A stretch of 64,000 nt of DNA from Leptospira sanjuanensis (GTDB taxonomy: Bacteria; Spirochaetota; Leptospiria; Leptospirales; Leptospiraceae): positions 310,001 through 374,000 of the forward strand of contig NZ_JAIZBG010000001.1 in the NCBI RefSeq assembly GCF_022267325.1. The letters run 5' to 3'. The position numbers and the translations under genes are program-made. Below the pieces are notes generated by a model, which did no database searches, was not told the origin of the DNA, and was given only the letters and a program-made list of their open reading frames with translations. Within the stretch, counting starts at the first letter, position 1. Each line of letters opens with the position of its first letter. Below are positions 8,252 to 17,055 of this stretch, piece by piece.

Positions 8252-8758
8252 TCATTCTTCGAAGTTCAAAAGAAGCTTTCTCAATAATTTAGAAAGTTCA
8301 GTGTGTTCTTTTTCCGTTAGGCAACTCATCAATGCCTGTCCGCTTTTTACGTGATCTAAAAGCGTTTTCGTAATCACGAGTTTCCCTTCCGATGTCAATC
8401 CGATCAAAACGCTTCTTCGGTCGTTCGGGTCGGATTCTCGTTTTACCCATCCCAGCGATTCAAGTCGATCGATGCGATTGGTCATCGTTCCCGACGTGAT
8501 CATCAACGTGGAAAGAAGTTCTCCCGGAGATTTTTTGTAAGGCTTTCCGCTCCGGAGAAGGGCGGCCATTACGTCGAACTCGGGTGCCGCAAGTCCGTGG
8601 CTTTCAAAAACTTCCTTATGGACGTTATAGAAAAAAATCGAAGAGAGTCGGTGAATTCTTCCGATCGTGCCCATGGCCGTCATATCTAAATCAGGTCGCT
8701 CGTCGGCCCATTGTTTCAGAATAAAATCGACGTGATCTTCGTTTTTTTGGGATTTCAT
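8252..8758 (-). CDS. MarR family transcriptional regulator
   Basis: A 168-residue winged-helix regulator of usual MarR length. The recognition helix region is at about residues 80-102 (ELLSTLMITSGTMTNRIDRL) and the wing at 107-120 carries the family motif DPNDRRS before VLIGLTSEG. MarR dimers bind short palindromes and are released by small phenolic, lipophilic or oxidant ligands. It is divergent from the membrane protein at 8862, and the 103-base gap holds two perfect 18-bp palindromes placed almost symmetrically, each about 20 bases from one of the two start codons. Autoregulation and control of the membrane gene are strongly suggested. Confidence 0.92.
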   Translation of the reverse strand: MKSQKNEDHVDFILKQWADERPDLDMTAMGTIGRIHRLSSIFFYNVHKEVFESHGLAAPEFDVMAALLRSGKPYKKSPGELLSTLMITSGTMTNRIDRLESLGWVKRESDPNDRRSVLIGLTSEGKLVITKTLLDHVKSGQALMSCLTEKEHTELSKLLRKLLLNFEE

Positions 8759-8778
8759 ACTTCTTTATTTTTAGAAAA

Positions 8779-8796
8779 TATCTTGACGTCAAGATA
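8779..8796. promoter_or_regulatory. MarR operator candidate 1
   Basis: Perfect 18-base palindrome TATCTTGACGTCAAGATA, 20 bases upstream of the marR start. It differs from operator 2 only in the two central base pairs, so the conserved half-site is TATCTTGA. Confidence 0.8.
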
Positions 8797-8821
8797 AATG
8801 AATGATTGCTTTGGCTTTAAA

Positions 8822-8839
8822 TATCTTGATATCAAGATA
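8822..8839. promoter_or_regulatory. MarR operator candidate 2
   Basis: Perfect 18-base palindrome TATCTTGATATCAAGATA, 22 bases upstream of the membrane-protein start. Its centre is 43 bases from that of operator 1, about four helical turns, placing both sites on the same DNA face. Confidence 0.8.
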
Positions 8840-8861
8840 ATAATTTCTTTCGGAGAAATCT

Positions 8862-10022
8862 ATGAGAATCCCCGTTTTCCTTTCTTTGTTCGCTTCGATT
8901 CTGGTTTTAGTTTTAACACCCGTTCAATCCTTGATTTGGAACGGAGAATCCTTCCCCGTTTATCTTTTAAAAACGGAAACGTACATTCGGGTTTTGTTCG
9001 ATTTTCGAGCGGATTTCGCACCCGAGACGTCGGATTATTATTTTTTCGGAAGAATGACGATTCTTATTCATCTTGGAATTTTATTCGGATTACTAGAATT
9101 AAAACGAAACGGATTCTTTCCGATCGCCGCAACAAAGGCCTTTCGTGCGGTTCTCGGTTTTCTTTTGATCGCAATCATCGGTGATATAGTCGCGTATTGG
9201 GGAGGAAGTTTTTTCGGAGAATTATTTCGAAACATAGGTTTTCGTTGGATCGAAGCGCCCGGCATCTTTCTTCTTTTATGCGCATTCGGATATCTAGGTT
9301 TAAAAATAAGGCCCGAAAAGAAAGCGATCGGAATTACGTTTCTAATTCTTCCTTTTTTGATGATAGGATCCATATTATTTTTCCGTTATATACCGCACGG
9401 GCCTCTATTGCCGGTTTCTTGGATTGTAACGGTTTTTCTTTTAGGATCGGATTCCTCGGCTTCGTTTCGAAATCTAAGCCAAGTCTTTCTCAGGTTCACT
9501 TCGATCAAATCGATTCTGCTTTTGTTTATTGCGGCGTTAGTTTGCGCTGAGGGAATGCAGATTTTAGAAAAGTTCATACCGGTCGCGGACGGAAATATAC
9601 TTCCGAAAAAAATGGACTTTCGCCCGTTTTCCGGAGCAAAGGACTTTATCGAAGTTTTCGGTGTATATGGGGAAGCGGGTAGACGTTTGTATTTTTGGAT
9701 CGATGTCATCGATATGATTTTCCCGTTTCCATTAGTATTATGTTTCGGAGGTATTTATGCGAGGGCGGCTTTCAAGATCAATCTGCCCCTTTCTCTCGGT
9801 CTTTTTGCATACGGTTTTTTAATTTTCGATCTGCTTGAGAATTCTCTTATGTTTTATTTTCTATCGGTTTGGCCGACCGTTCCGGAGGGGTTAGCGGCGT
9901 TTACGGGAATAATAACCGCTGTTAAACTTTTCTTTTTGTTCACGGGATTTTTTATGTTTATCGCATCTTCTCTCATTCTTGTAGTCCGGTGGGCGCAGGA
10001 AAAAAAGACCGTAAAGGTTTGA
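8862..10022 (+). CDS. Multi-spanning membrane protein, probable MarR target
   Basis: A 386-residue, strongly hydrophobic protein with about ten predicted membrane helices, beginning with one at residues 4-25 and ending with one at about 355-378 before a basic tail. A GGAGAAA ribosome site precedes the ATG. A larger loop of about 50 residues between helices (near 240-285, EKFIPVADGNILPKKMDF onward) is hydrophilic. No transporter signature is recognised. Control by the divergent MarR protein via the adjacent palindrome is inferred; in such pairs the target is often an efflux or envelope-modifying protein, but that is not shown here. Confidence 0.75.
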   Translation: MRIPVFLSLFASILVLVLTPVQSLIWNGESFPVYLLKTETYIRVLFDFRADFAPETSDYYFFGRMTILIHLGILFGLLELKRNGFFPIAATKAFRAVLGFLLIAIIGDIVAYWGGSFFGELFRNIGFRWIEAPGIFLLLCAFGYLGLKIRPEKKAIGITFLILPFLMIGSILFFRYIPHGPLLPVSWIVTVFLLGSDSSASFRNLSQVFLRFTSIKSILLLFIAALVCAEGMQILEKFIPVADGNILPKKMDFRPFSGAKDFIEVFGVYGEAGRRLYFWIDVIDMIFPFPLVLCFGGIYARAAFKINLPLSLGLFAYGFLIFDLLENSLMFYFLSVWPTVPEGLAAFTGIITAVKLFFLFTGFFMFIASSLILVVRWAQEKKTVKV

Positions 10023-10026
10023 GGTT

Positions 10027-10046
10027 CGTTTATGATAAACGTTTTT
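10027..10046 (+). terminator. Rho-independent terminator
   Basis: CGTTTA (10027-10032) pairs with TAAACG (10036-10041) over a TGA loop and is followed by five T, four bases after the membrane-protein stop. Short stem but well placed. Confidence 0.6.
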
Positions 10047-10113
10047 CGGAAAATTTTCAAATAGATAGGCTATACCTCTGAAAATCAGAATAAAATGAAT
10101 GATTTCGATAAAA

Positions 10114-10131
10114 ACATACCATAAGGTATGT
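10114..10131. promoter_or_regulatory. TetR-type operator candidate
   Basis: ACATACC-ATAA-GGTATGT is an inverted repeat with 7-bp perfect arms, 56 bases upstream of the small membrane protein that precedes the tetR gene. This ATACC/GGTAT dyad is the usual look of TetR-family operators, so autoregulation of the two-gene unit is likely. Confidence 0.65.
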
Positions 10132-10187
10132 CATGTATTTTGACAAAGTCGATTCTTCGCATTAGGATTATGGTAAGGAGAATCGTC

Positions 10188-10568
10188 ATGGAACCGAAAG
10201 ATTTTCTCGTTATGGGAACGATTCACAGCCTGGGATTTGCGGTATTTCACGTTTTATTCTGGAAAATTTTCCGTTGGAAAGAGGATTTAAAGCGTGTTTC
10301 TTTTGCGAGCCGCGCTATTTTGCAGATCGCAAATCTGCGTCTCATTTACCTTTTTCTTTTTATGGCGGGCATTACTTTCTTTTTTTCAGCCGAGCTTTTG
10401 TCTTCTTCTTTAGGGAAATGGATTTTGATCGGCTTTTCCGTTTTTTGGTGGGGGCGTTTGATCGAACAGTTTATCTTTCTTCGAGTGAATTCCGCGATGG
10501 TTCACGTTCTTTCCATTTTGTTTTGTTTGGGTGGAGTCGTATATCTGATCCCATTATTTGCGTTTTAA
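10188..10568 (+). CDS. Small membrane protein upstream of tetR
   Basis: Read from the ATG at 10188-10190 because AAGGAG lies 7 bases upstream; earlier in-frame starts lack a ribosome site and overlap the operator region. The resulting 126-residue protein has four hydrophobic helices (about residues 8-26, 47-68, 75-93 and 100-122) with short loops. No family is recognised. It is 18 bases from the tetR start and shares the same promoter, so it is probably the gene the regulator controls. Confidence 0.7.
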   Translation: MEPKDFLVMGTIHSLGFAVFHVLFWKIFRWKEDLKRVSFASRAILQIANLRLIYLFLFMAGITFFFSAELLSSSLGKWILIGFSVFWWGRLIEQFIFLRVNSAMVHVLSILFCLGGVVYLIPLFAF

Positions 10569-10586
10569 ACTCGGAGCGATCCAGAT

Positions 10587-11096
10587 ATGATATCTTCCGA
10601 AGATTGGATTATGGCCGGACTGGATATTTTGTATCGCAAGGGTGAAGAATTTCTAACGATCGAGACCCTTTGTAAAAAACTGAAACTGACAAAAGGTTCT
10701 TTTTATCATCATTTTAAGAATCGTGCGGACTTTTCGCAAAGATTGTTGGTCTATTGGGAAAAGACGTTTACGGACGATATTATCGTTCTTGCGAGTTCGA
10801 AATCTTCTCCGCAAAACCGATTGGAAACGCTTCAATCTCTGACCTTCGGTCTTTCTAAAAACGCTGAACGCGCGATTCGCGCTTGGGCCTTTCGAAATTC
10901 TAAAGTGAAAAAAATTCAGGAGAGGGTGGATCGGAAGCGGATTTCTTTTTTAGGGGATGTTTATTTTAAACTTTTCAAAGATCGCAGGCAAGCGGAGCAA
11001 AAAGCAAGGCTTGCCTATGCGGTCTTCGTCGGAGTGGAAATGATTCTTCCGAGTTTGGAGGAAAAGGAAATCAAAAAATTATATTATTTATTCTGA
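10587..11096 (+). CDS. TetR/AcrR family transcriptional regulator
   Basis: A 169-residue regulator, slightly short for the family, with GGAGCG upstream of the ATG. The N-terminal helix-turn-helix spans about residues 20-48: FLTIETLCKKLKLTKGSFYH followed by HFKNRADF, matching the TetR signature around the GSFYHHF recognition helix. The C-terminal ligand domain is about 115 residues without recognisable signature. Translation follows the small membrane gene by 18 bases, indicating an operon under an ACATACC/GGTATGT operator. The ligand is unknown. Confidence 0.88.
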   Translation: MISSEDWIMAGLDILYRKGEEFLTIETLCKKLKLTKGSFYHHFKNRADFSQRLLVYWEKTFTDDIIVLASSKSSPQNRLETLQSLTFGLSKNAERAIRAWAFRNSKVKKIQERVDRKRISFLGDVYFKLFKDRRQAEQKARLAYAVFVGVEMILPSLEEKEIKKLYYLF

Positions 11097-11099
11097 ATG

Positions 11100-11567
11100 T
11101 TATTCCTTTTTTATTCTTTCTTTTCTTCGGACGTAAACGACCTTATCCAATTCTGCGACGACTTTTCCGGTTTTCGCATCGTAAATTTTGGTTTGGAAGA
11201 ACGCGTCTAACTTTCTCTTTTCGTCCGCTTCTTTTCGGATTCTTTCTATTTCGTCGTGCGCGATTTCGAAATCCGCGTAAACCTTTCCCAGTCCCGGACT
11301 GATAAAGCGAATCGTTGCGGCTTTGTCCCAGACGATGTAATTTTCCCCTAAGTTTTCCATGAGAATTAGCATGTAGAACGGATCGCACATCGAATACAGA
11401 GAACCGCCGAAATGCGTTCCTACCAGATTTTTATTCCACCAATGAAGTTTCATTGAAAGACGGAAATGGGTAAAATCCTTACTCATTTGTTTGTATCGAA
11501 TGCCTGCACCGAAGTAGGGCGGATAGAAATTGAAAAAATAAAATCGAAGTCTTTTCCAAAAATTCAT
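11100..11567 (-). CDS. DUF4442 hotdog-fold thioesterase-like protein
   Basis: A 155-residue protein that converges on the tetR gene with only three bases between stops. The block [20 protein letters not shown] (about residues 48-67) and later [20 protein letters not shown] fit the DUF4442/PaaI-like hotdog fold, in which the Gly-rich segment caps the central helix. Many relatives are acyl-CoA thioesterases, but DUF4442 members lack a firmly established substrate. The C-terminus is charged (RRKERIKKE). Function is given as a fold-level call only. Confidence 0.8.
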   Translation of the reverse strand: MNFWKRLRFYFFNFYPPYFGAGIRYKQMSKDFTHFRLSMKLHWWNKNLVGTHFGGSLYSMCDPFYMLILMENLGENYIVWDKAATIRFISPGLGKVYADFEIAHDEIERIRKEADEKRKLDAFFQTKIYDAKTGKVVAELDKVVYVRRKERIKKE

Positions 11568-11744
11568 ACAGTTTGATGTAAAACCTTTTAGGTATTTTGT
11601 CTTTTGTTCTACAAGGGCTCCAATTTGAAATCAGAAAATAAGTGATTTATAATGAATTTCGGCTAAAATATCGCGTTTCGATCGAAAGGATCTTGATTTT
11701 TCGGAACACGTCTTATAGAACAACTCACCCGGAGGACTTTGAAT

Positions 11745-13784
11745 TTGAAAATTTATTATTTCCGCTCCTTTATCGCGATTTTATGCGTCTCGTTTTTTTT
11801 GATGGGTTTTATCGGTTGCGGCGACTCGACGACTTACGTGATTAAAAATAAAAAACCGTCCGTTCCATCGAACACTAAGGGCATCTTTGCGGGCGCGGTA
11901 AAGGTCGATATTACTCCACCGCCGGGGCTTCCTCTTGCGGGTTATTCGATGCTCGCAAATACGGAAAAAGGATTTAGAACGAAGATTTACGCGCGAGTGA
12001 TTTATATCCGAAAGGATCAACATTCTCCCTTAGTCTTGATACAAACGGATTTGCTTTCCGGTTCTTTACTGCTGCATCATAAACTTGCTGAAAGGCTTGC
12101 GGATAAAACGGATATAAGTCTCGGCGGAATCGTTATTTCCGGAACACATACTCACTCGGCTCCGGGAAATTTTTATGAGAATAATTTTTATAACGAGTTT
12201 GCGGGAAACAAACCGGGCTTTGAAAAAGAATGGTATGAATTTTTGGAAAATCGAATCTACGACGCGGTTTTCGAAGCATATCAAAGCGCAAAGCCCGCAA
12301 AAATCGCAACAGGAAAATTGAATGTATGGGGTTTGACGCGAAACCGTTCGATTGAGGCGTATGCCGCGAATAAGAATTCGGGCATCAATGAAATTAAAAC
12401 CGAACAAATTTATGACGCGGTCAATCCCGAGATGACGATGATTCGCGTGGACGCGAAGGATAAGGACGGAAGTTTTAAACCTCTTGCGGTTTATACGACT
12501 TATTCGATCCACGGAACGACGGTTCCTTCCTGGAACAAAGTCGTCAACGCGGACGTATTCGCTTATCCGGAAAGGGAACTTGAATTTAAGATCAAGGAAG
12601 AATTCAAAACGGACTGGGAACCATTGCACGCCGTTTCGAACGCGACGCACGGGGATAATTCTCCCGATTACCGGGAAGATATGCAGGGTTTTATCGAGTC
12701 GAAACGGATCGGTTATGAAATATCAAAAAAAGCTTATGAACTTTTTCAGAGTTTAGGAAAGAAGTTGAGTGGCGACCTTACCTATTCTTATAACTCCAAA
12801 GAAGTGGACGTCTACGAAAATCCTAAAATGGGCGATGCGGAACTTTGCAGCAGGCCCGTTGCGGGAACCGCATTAACGGGCGGAGCGGAAGACGGAATGA
12901 CTCCGGTTTTATTTTGGCTTCCGTTTTGGGGCGAAGGTTGGCCTCGTTACATTTTTACGGGAGGATGTCAGGGACACAAACGAACTGCGGGTTCCTTCTT
13001 TCAGTATATCGTATTAGCAAAAAAGAATTTTCCTCATCGTATGATTCTTCAATCGGCAAGAATAGGAGACACGGCTTTACTGGCGGTTCCTTTTGAAGTT
13101 ACAAACGAATCCGGAAGAAGATTCTCCAGTGCGACTTTGGAAGCGGAAAAGCAAAGGACTTCTAAAAGCAAGGAATCGATCACTCAAACTTCCGTGTTGT
13201 CCTGTGCGAACGGTTATTTCGGTTATACGACTACACCGGAGGAATATTCGAAACAGCATTACGAAGGCGGACATACGATCTACGGACCTGCGACACAACC
13301 TTTCTTACAAGCTCATCTTGCGGATCTTGTAAAACAAATGCCAGCGGAAGGAGGCAAAGAGAGTTTTCCGGAATCATGGGAATTTCAACTCGATACAAAG
13401 AGTTATATGCCTGAAAAGCGCGAGGCGAAAGGAAATCGAGAATTAAAGGAAGCTCCTCGACTTGTTTTGGCGGAAGAGAATTCGGAAAAACATTGGATCT
13501 TTCGTTATAAAGACGTGAACCCTTCTCAAATCCAATTTCATCAAGCCTTGGTCTCCATTCAATATAAGGAAGAAAAGGGAGAATGGAAAACTCTGCAACA
13601 AGACGGAAGAATGGTGAATGATAGCGGAACCGAGTTGGACATTCGATTGCAGGGAGATTCATCGGATGGAATGGCGGTTTATGAAGTTCGCTGGTTTAAT
13701 CCCGAGTTTCACTCGAAACGAAAATACCGATTTGCGATCGCTCCTCGAGGTAAGGAGAAGGAGTTTTATTCTCCCGAGTTTTAG
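11745..13784 (+). CDS. Neutral/alkaline ceramidase-like lipoprotein
   Basis: The start is probably the TTG at 11745-11747, 8 bases after GGAGGA; another in-frame TTG at 11739 is too close to that site. The 679-residue product has a lipoprotein signal ending FIG-C near residue 25. The N-terminal ceramidase domain shows VDITPPPGLPLAGYS and the zinc-ligand motif GTHTHSAPGNF; further on YSIHGTTVPSWN and NATHGDNSPDY carry more conserved histidines. Enzymes of this family hydrolyse the amide of ceramide; leptospires are not known to make sphingolipids, so the substrate may be host lipid or another amide. The C-terminal 200 residues look like the family's beta domain. Confidence 0.85.
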   Translation: MKIYYFRSFIAILCVSFFLMGFIGCGDSTTYVIKNKKPSVPSNTKGIFAGAVKVDITPPPGLPLAGYSMLANTEKGFRTKIYARVIYIRKDQHSPLVLIQTDLLSGSLLLHHKLAERLADKTDISLGGIVISGTHTHSAPGNFYENNFYNEFAGNKPGFEKEWYEFLENRIYDAVFEAYQSAKPAKIATGKLNVWGLTRNRSIEAYAANKNSGINEIKTEQIYDAVNPEMTMIRVDAKDKDGSFKPLAVYTTYSIHGTTVPSWNKVVNADVFAYPERELEFKIKEEFKTDWEPLHAVSNATHGDNSPDYREDMQGFIESKRIGYEISKKAYELFQSLGKKLSGDLTYSYNSKEVDVYENPKMGDAELCSRPVAGTALTGGAEDGMTPVLFWLPFWGEGWPRYIFTGGCQGHKRTAGSFFQYIVLAKKNFPHRMILQSARIGDTALLAVPFEVTNESGRRFSSATLEAEKQRTSKSKESITQTSVLSCANGYFGYTTTPEEYSKQHYEGGHTIYGPATQPFLQAHLADLVKQMPAEGGKESFPESWEFQLDTKSYMPEKREAKGNRELKEAPRLVLAEENSEKHWIFRYKDVNPSQIQFHQALVSIQYKEEKGEWKTLQQDGRMVNDSGTELDIRLQGDSSDGMAVYEVRWFNPEFHSKRKYRFAIAPRGKEKEFYSPEF

Positions 13785-14156
13785 CGAATGGATTGTGAAT
13801 CGAGGCGGGCGCTTCCCGTCTCGGCGATCATCTTTTAGAAAGCTCTTTTTGTTTCTTGAAAATATTCGAATAATCGAATTCGTTTTGATAAAGAAGCGAA
13901 TGGCTTCGTTTCAGTATGTCCGTTGGTTACGGTAGAGAATTTTTAACAAAGTGGATCGATTGTTTTCGAATTGAAACGACTACGTTCGTAAAGAAAAAAA
14001 CGAGGAAGGGAACTTTATCCTTAAAAACAAGGATTTGATCGTTCGGATAAAATTCTTTCCTGCAAGATTCGATTGACATCCGGATAAAATCGAATTCTTG
14101 CCACACTCAAAAATTTTTTCTTGCTCTCCCATTTTGAATTCTTATAACCTCCTCTC
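13785..14156. other. Intergenic region with terminator, otherwise featureless
   Basis: After the ceramidase-like gene an imperfect hairpin is present (listed separately). The rest, to the oxidoreductase start, shows no convincing reading frame or RNA gene. A TTGACA-like hexamer occurs near 14073 but without a good partner at -10. Confidence 0.5.
13801..13836 (+). terminator. Terminator of the ceramidase-like gene
   Basis: CGAGGCGGG (13801-13809) pairs with CCCGTCTCG (13815-13823) with one G-T pair, loop CGCTT, and a TTTT run ten bases later. It lies 17 bases after the stop codon. Confidence 0.6.
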
Positions 14157-15176
14157 ATGCAAAGAACCATAGCCATCGTCCGTAAAAAAGGATCTCTTGA
14201 AAACGTAAGATTAGAAACCGAAACTCTTCCCGAGCCTGGAGAAAATGAAGTGCAAATAGAAGTTCATTCGATCGGGTTGAACTTTGCCGATTTGTTTGCG
14301 ATTCAAGGATTGTATAGTGCCACCCCGCAAGGAGCGTTTATACCCGGATTGGAATTTTCAGGAGTTGTAATCGCCGCCGGAAAAAAGGTAAAGAACGTTA
14401 AGAAAAAAGATAAGATCATGGGTGTAACCCGATTCGGCGGTTATGTTTCCCATTTGAATATCGATTCAAGATATGTTTTTAAACTTCCGTCCAAATGGAA
14501 TTTCGATCAAGGCGCGGGCTTTCTGGTTCAAGGATTAACCGCCTATTACGCGTTAGTTGCTTTGGGGGATTTGGAGAAAGGTCAAACAGTGCTGATTCAC
14601 AGCGCCGCGGGAGGAGTGGGAATTCTCGCGAATCGAATCGCGAAAAAATTAGGGGCATATACGATCGGAACGATCGGATCGCCATCCAAGATTGATCTTC
14701 TCAAGAAAGAGGGATATGACAAACAGATCGTACGTTCGGATCGTTTCGCTCAGGACTTGCAGGAAGCTTTGGCGGGTAAGGATCTGGATCTCGTATTGGA
14801 GTGCATCGGAGGAAAAATCTTTCAGGAGAGTTACGATACCATGGCCCCCATGGGAAGGATGATCGTCTATGGAGCAGCCGAAATGATGGGGGGAGGGAGC
14901 GGGGTGAATTGGCCGATTCTCGCTTATAAATATCTTTCCAGACCGAAATTGGATCCGATGAAAATGGTTTCGGATAACAAGGCCGTTATGGGTTTCAATT
15001 TGATCTGGTTGTATGAAAAGGTTGAAAAATTGACCAAACATTTGAACGGCCTTGTCAAGTTGAATCTGTCCGCGCCGCATATCGGTAAAACCTTTCCGTT
15101 TGAAAATATAGACGAAGCTTTGAAATACTTTCAATCCGGCACTTCGGTCGGTAAGGTCGTTTTAAAAGTTAAGTAG
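14157..15176 (+). CDS. NADPH:quinone oxidoreductase-like MDR protein
   Basis: A 339-residue zinc-free medium-chain dehydrogenase/reductase. The GroES-like N-terminal domain holds [14 protein letters not shown] and PGLEFSGVV; the Rossmann domain carries [20 protein letters not shown] (residues about 142-161), the family AAGGVG nucleotide-binding turn, and a later LVLECIGG. No zinc-ligand cysteines are visible. The set matches the quinone oxidoreductase/VAT-1 branch, which reduces quinones or enones with NADPH. It stands 46 bases upstream of the polyprenyl synthase gene and may be co-transcribed with it; no functional link is implied. Confidence 0.87.
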   Translation: MQRTIAIVRKKGSLENVRLETETLPEPGENEVQIEVHSIGLNFADLFAIQGLYSATPQGAFIPGLEFSGVVIAAGKKVKNVKKKDKIMGVTRFGGYVSHLNIDSRYVFKLPSKWNFDQGAGFLVQGLTAYYALVALGDLEKGQTVLIHSAAGGVGILANRIAKKLGAYTIGTIGSPSKIDLLKKEGYDKQIVRSDRFAQDLQEALAGKDLDLVLECIGGKIFQESYDTMAPMGRMIVYGAAEMMGGGSGVNWPILAYKYLSRPKLDPMKMVSDNKAVMGFNLIWLYEKVEKLTKHLNGLVKLNLSAPHIGKTFPFENIDEALKYFQSGTSVGKVVLKVK

Positions 15177-15222
15177 AGATTGCTCTTTACAATTCCAGGA
15201 TTTCTTTCAAATTGGAGGCAGA

Positions 15223-16164
15223 GTGAGTCAATCTGCCTTTTCTGAAATATTCCATTCGTATCGGGTTGCTTTTGAGAATTTTTTAGATTCTCAAACACTC
15301 TCGGCGCTTGCAAAACAATCCGCCCCCGAACTTTTCGAAGCAATGAAGTATAGCCTCGTCGCCGGCGGAAAACGTCTTCGACCGGTGTTGGCCTTGGCCG
15401 CCGCAGGTGGACTTAAGAATGAAACGCGCAATGCCTTGTATCTCGGATCTTCCCTTGAATGCATTCATACGTATTCTTTGATTCACGACGATCTTCCAAG
15501 TATGGACAACGACGATTTTAGAAGAGGACTGCCGACCCTTCACAAAAAGTTTTCCGAAGCGACCGCGATTCTGGCGGGAGACGCTCTGAATTCTTTCGCA
15601 TTTTATTTATTATCGTTTGTTCAAGGGGAGAATGGCGATTTGTCCCTGCATCGAGATTTATTAGAAATTTTGCATACTGGTTCCGGGGCTCCCGGAATGG
15701 TTTCCGGACAAATCTACGATCTCCAAATGGAGCGGGAAAACGGGAAAACACAGAATTCGAATGGCGACCAGGATCCGATTTCGATGGTTCAGTTGACTCA
15801 TCGATTGAAGACCGGCGCTTTAATTAAAGCGTCTTTGCTTTTGGGGAATCGGCTTCGAAACGATTGGAAACAAAGGAAAGAGTCCTTACTGAAATATGGA
15901 GAGGACTTGGGACTTCTTTTTCAGATCACGGATGATATTTTGGATGTGGAAGGAACCCAAGAATCCTTAGGAAAAACGCCCGGAAAAGATCAGAGATCGG
16001 GTAAGATCACCTATCCTGCGTTATTCGGTATGGATCGTTGTAAAAAGATGACGAAAGAACTTCAAGACAATCTTGTTTCGATTGCTTCCGATTTTACATC
16101 TACGGACGAGGAAAGAATATTTTTCCGGGAGCTTCCGGTTTACATTGGGCAAAGAAAAAATTAG
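15223..16164 (+). CDS. ispA: Short-chain polyprenyl diphosphate synthase (farnesyl/geranylgeranyl type)
   Basis: A 313-residue all-alpha prenyltransferase starting at GTG 15223, 5 bases after GGAGG. The first aspartate-rich motif is DDLPSMD at residues 89-95 within [13 protein letters not shown], the type-II FARM with two extra residues typical of bacterial farnesyl diphosphate synthases; the second is near residue 230 in [19 protein letters not shown] (48-54) binds diphosphate. It condenses isopentenyl diphosphate with allylic diphosphates, feeding undecaprenyl and quinone synthesis. The tlyA frame begins 20 bases before its stop, so the two are translationally coupled. Product chain length is inferred. 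Confidence 0.9.
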   Translation: MSQSAFSEIFHSYRVAFENFLDSQTLSALAKQSAPELFEAMKYSLVAGGKRLRPVLALAAAGGLKNETRNALYLGSSLECIHTYSLIHDDLPSMDNDDFRRGLPTLHKKFSEATAILAGDALNSFAFYLLSFVQGENGDLSLHRDLLEILHTGSGAPGMVSGQIYDLQMERENGKTQNSNGDQDPISMVQLTHRLKTGALIKASLLLGNRLRNDWKQRKESLLKYGEDLGLLFQITDDILDVEGTQESLGKTPGKDQRSGKITYPALFGMDRCKKMTKELQDNLVSIASDFTSTDEERIFFRELPVYIGQRKN

Positions 16165-16924
16165 ACTGGATATTCTACTTTTCGATCGGGGATATGCCGA
16201 TTCGATTGAAATCGCAAGAAGTCTGATTCTTTCCGGGTCCGTGTTGGTAAACGAGCAAAAGATCACGAAAGTCGGATTAAAATTTTCGGAAGATTCCGAA
16301 ATCCGGATTTTAAACGTTATACCGCGTTATGTAAGCCGAGGCGCTTATAAATTATTAAAAGCCTTCGAAACTTTTCCTTTTCGAGTGAACGGAAAACTTT
16401 GCATCGATTTGGGCGCTTCGACCGGCGGGTTCACGCAAGTTCTTTTGGAACAGGGCGCTTGGAAGGTTTTTGCCTGCGACGTAGGTTATGGTCAACTTGC
16501 GGACAAGTTAAGAAATCATTCTTCCGTGATCGTAAAAGATCGTTTTCATCTGAAAAATTTATCTTCTCTTGAAATCGAATGGGAAACGAATCGGTTTCAA
16601 GTTCCGAATTCGGATTCGATTGCGGTCGTGATGGATCTGAGTTTTATTTCTTTGCGGTCCGTTTTTCCGGTGATTCGAAGATTTCGGGAAGAAAAGAATA
16701 TTCCAAAATTGGAATGTGTGACTTTGATAAAACCGCAATTCGAAGCGGATGAAAAAAATCTTGTGAAAGGAGTTTTACGAGATCCAAAAATTCGAATTCG
16801 AATCGTTCGTTCGATTTGCGAATATCTCAGGAAAGAAATCGGCGGAAAAATTATCGGTTTAAAATGGTCGCCGATCGAAGGCCGCGACGGAAACAAAGAA
16901 GTTCTTTTGTATTGGGAGATTTGA
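16145..16924 (+). CDS. tlyA: TlyA family rRNA (cytidine-2'-O)-methyltransferase/hemolysin
   Basis: The frame is open from 16073, but homology begins at the TTG at 16145, overlapping the end of ispA by 20 bases; this gives 259 residues, the usual TlyA size. Residues about 4-65 form an S4 RNA-binding domain ([20 protein letters not shown], then VLVNEQKI). The FtsJ-like domain has [29 protein letters not shown] (SAM motif I) and [10 protein letters not shown]. In other bacteria TlyA methylates 16S and 23S rRNA, and homologues have been called hemolysins; I infer the rRNA role. Start choice is uncertain because the ribosome site (GGGAG) is 13 bases away. Confidence 0.87.
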   Translation: MGKEKIRLDILLFDRGYADSIEIARSLILSGSVLVNEQKITKVGLKFSEDSEIRILNVIPRYVSRGAYKLLKAFETFPFRVNGKLCIDLGASTGGFTQVLLEQGAWKVFACDVGYGQLADKLRNHSSVIVKDRFHLKNLSSLEIEWETNRFQVPNSDSIAVVMDLSFISLRSVFPVIRRFREEKNIPKLECVTLIKPQFEADEKNLVKGVLRDPKIRIRIVRSICEYLRKEIGGKIIGLKWSPIEGRDGNKEVLLYWEI

Positions 16925-17055
16925 CGATTTGCTTATCTATCGATTTCCGTATCCGAAAATTTTAATAGCCTGTCAATTATATGATTCCTTCTTTGTTATC
17001 TTTGTTGGAAAGTCACTTTACAACTAAATTCTTTAAAAAAAAATAGTTCGGGATT

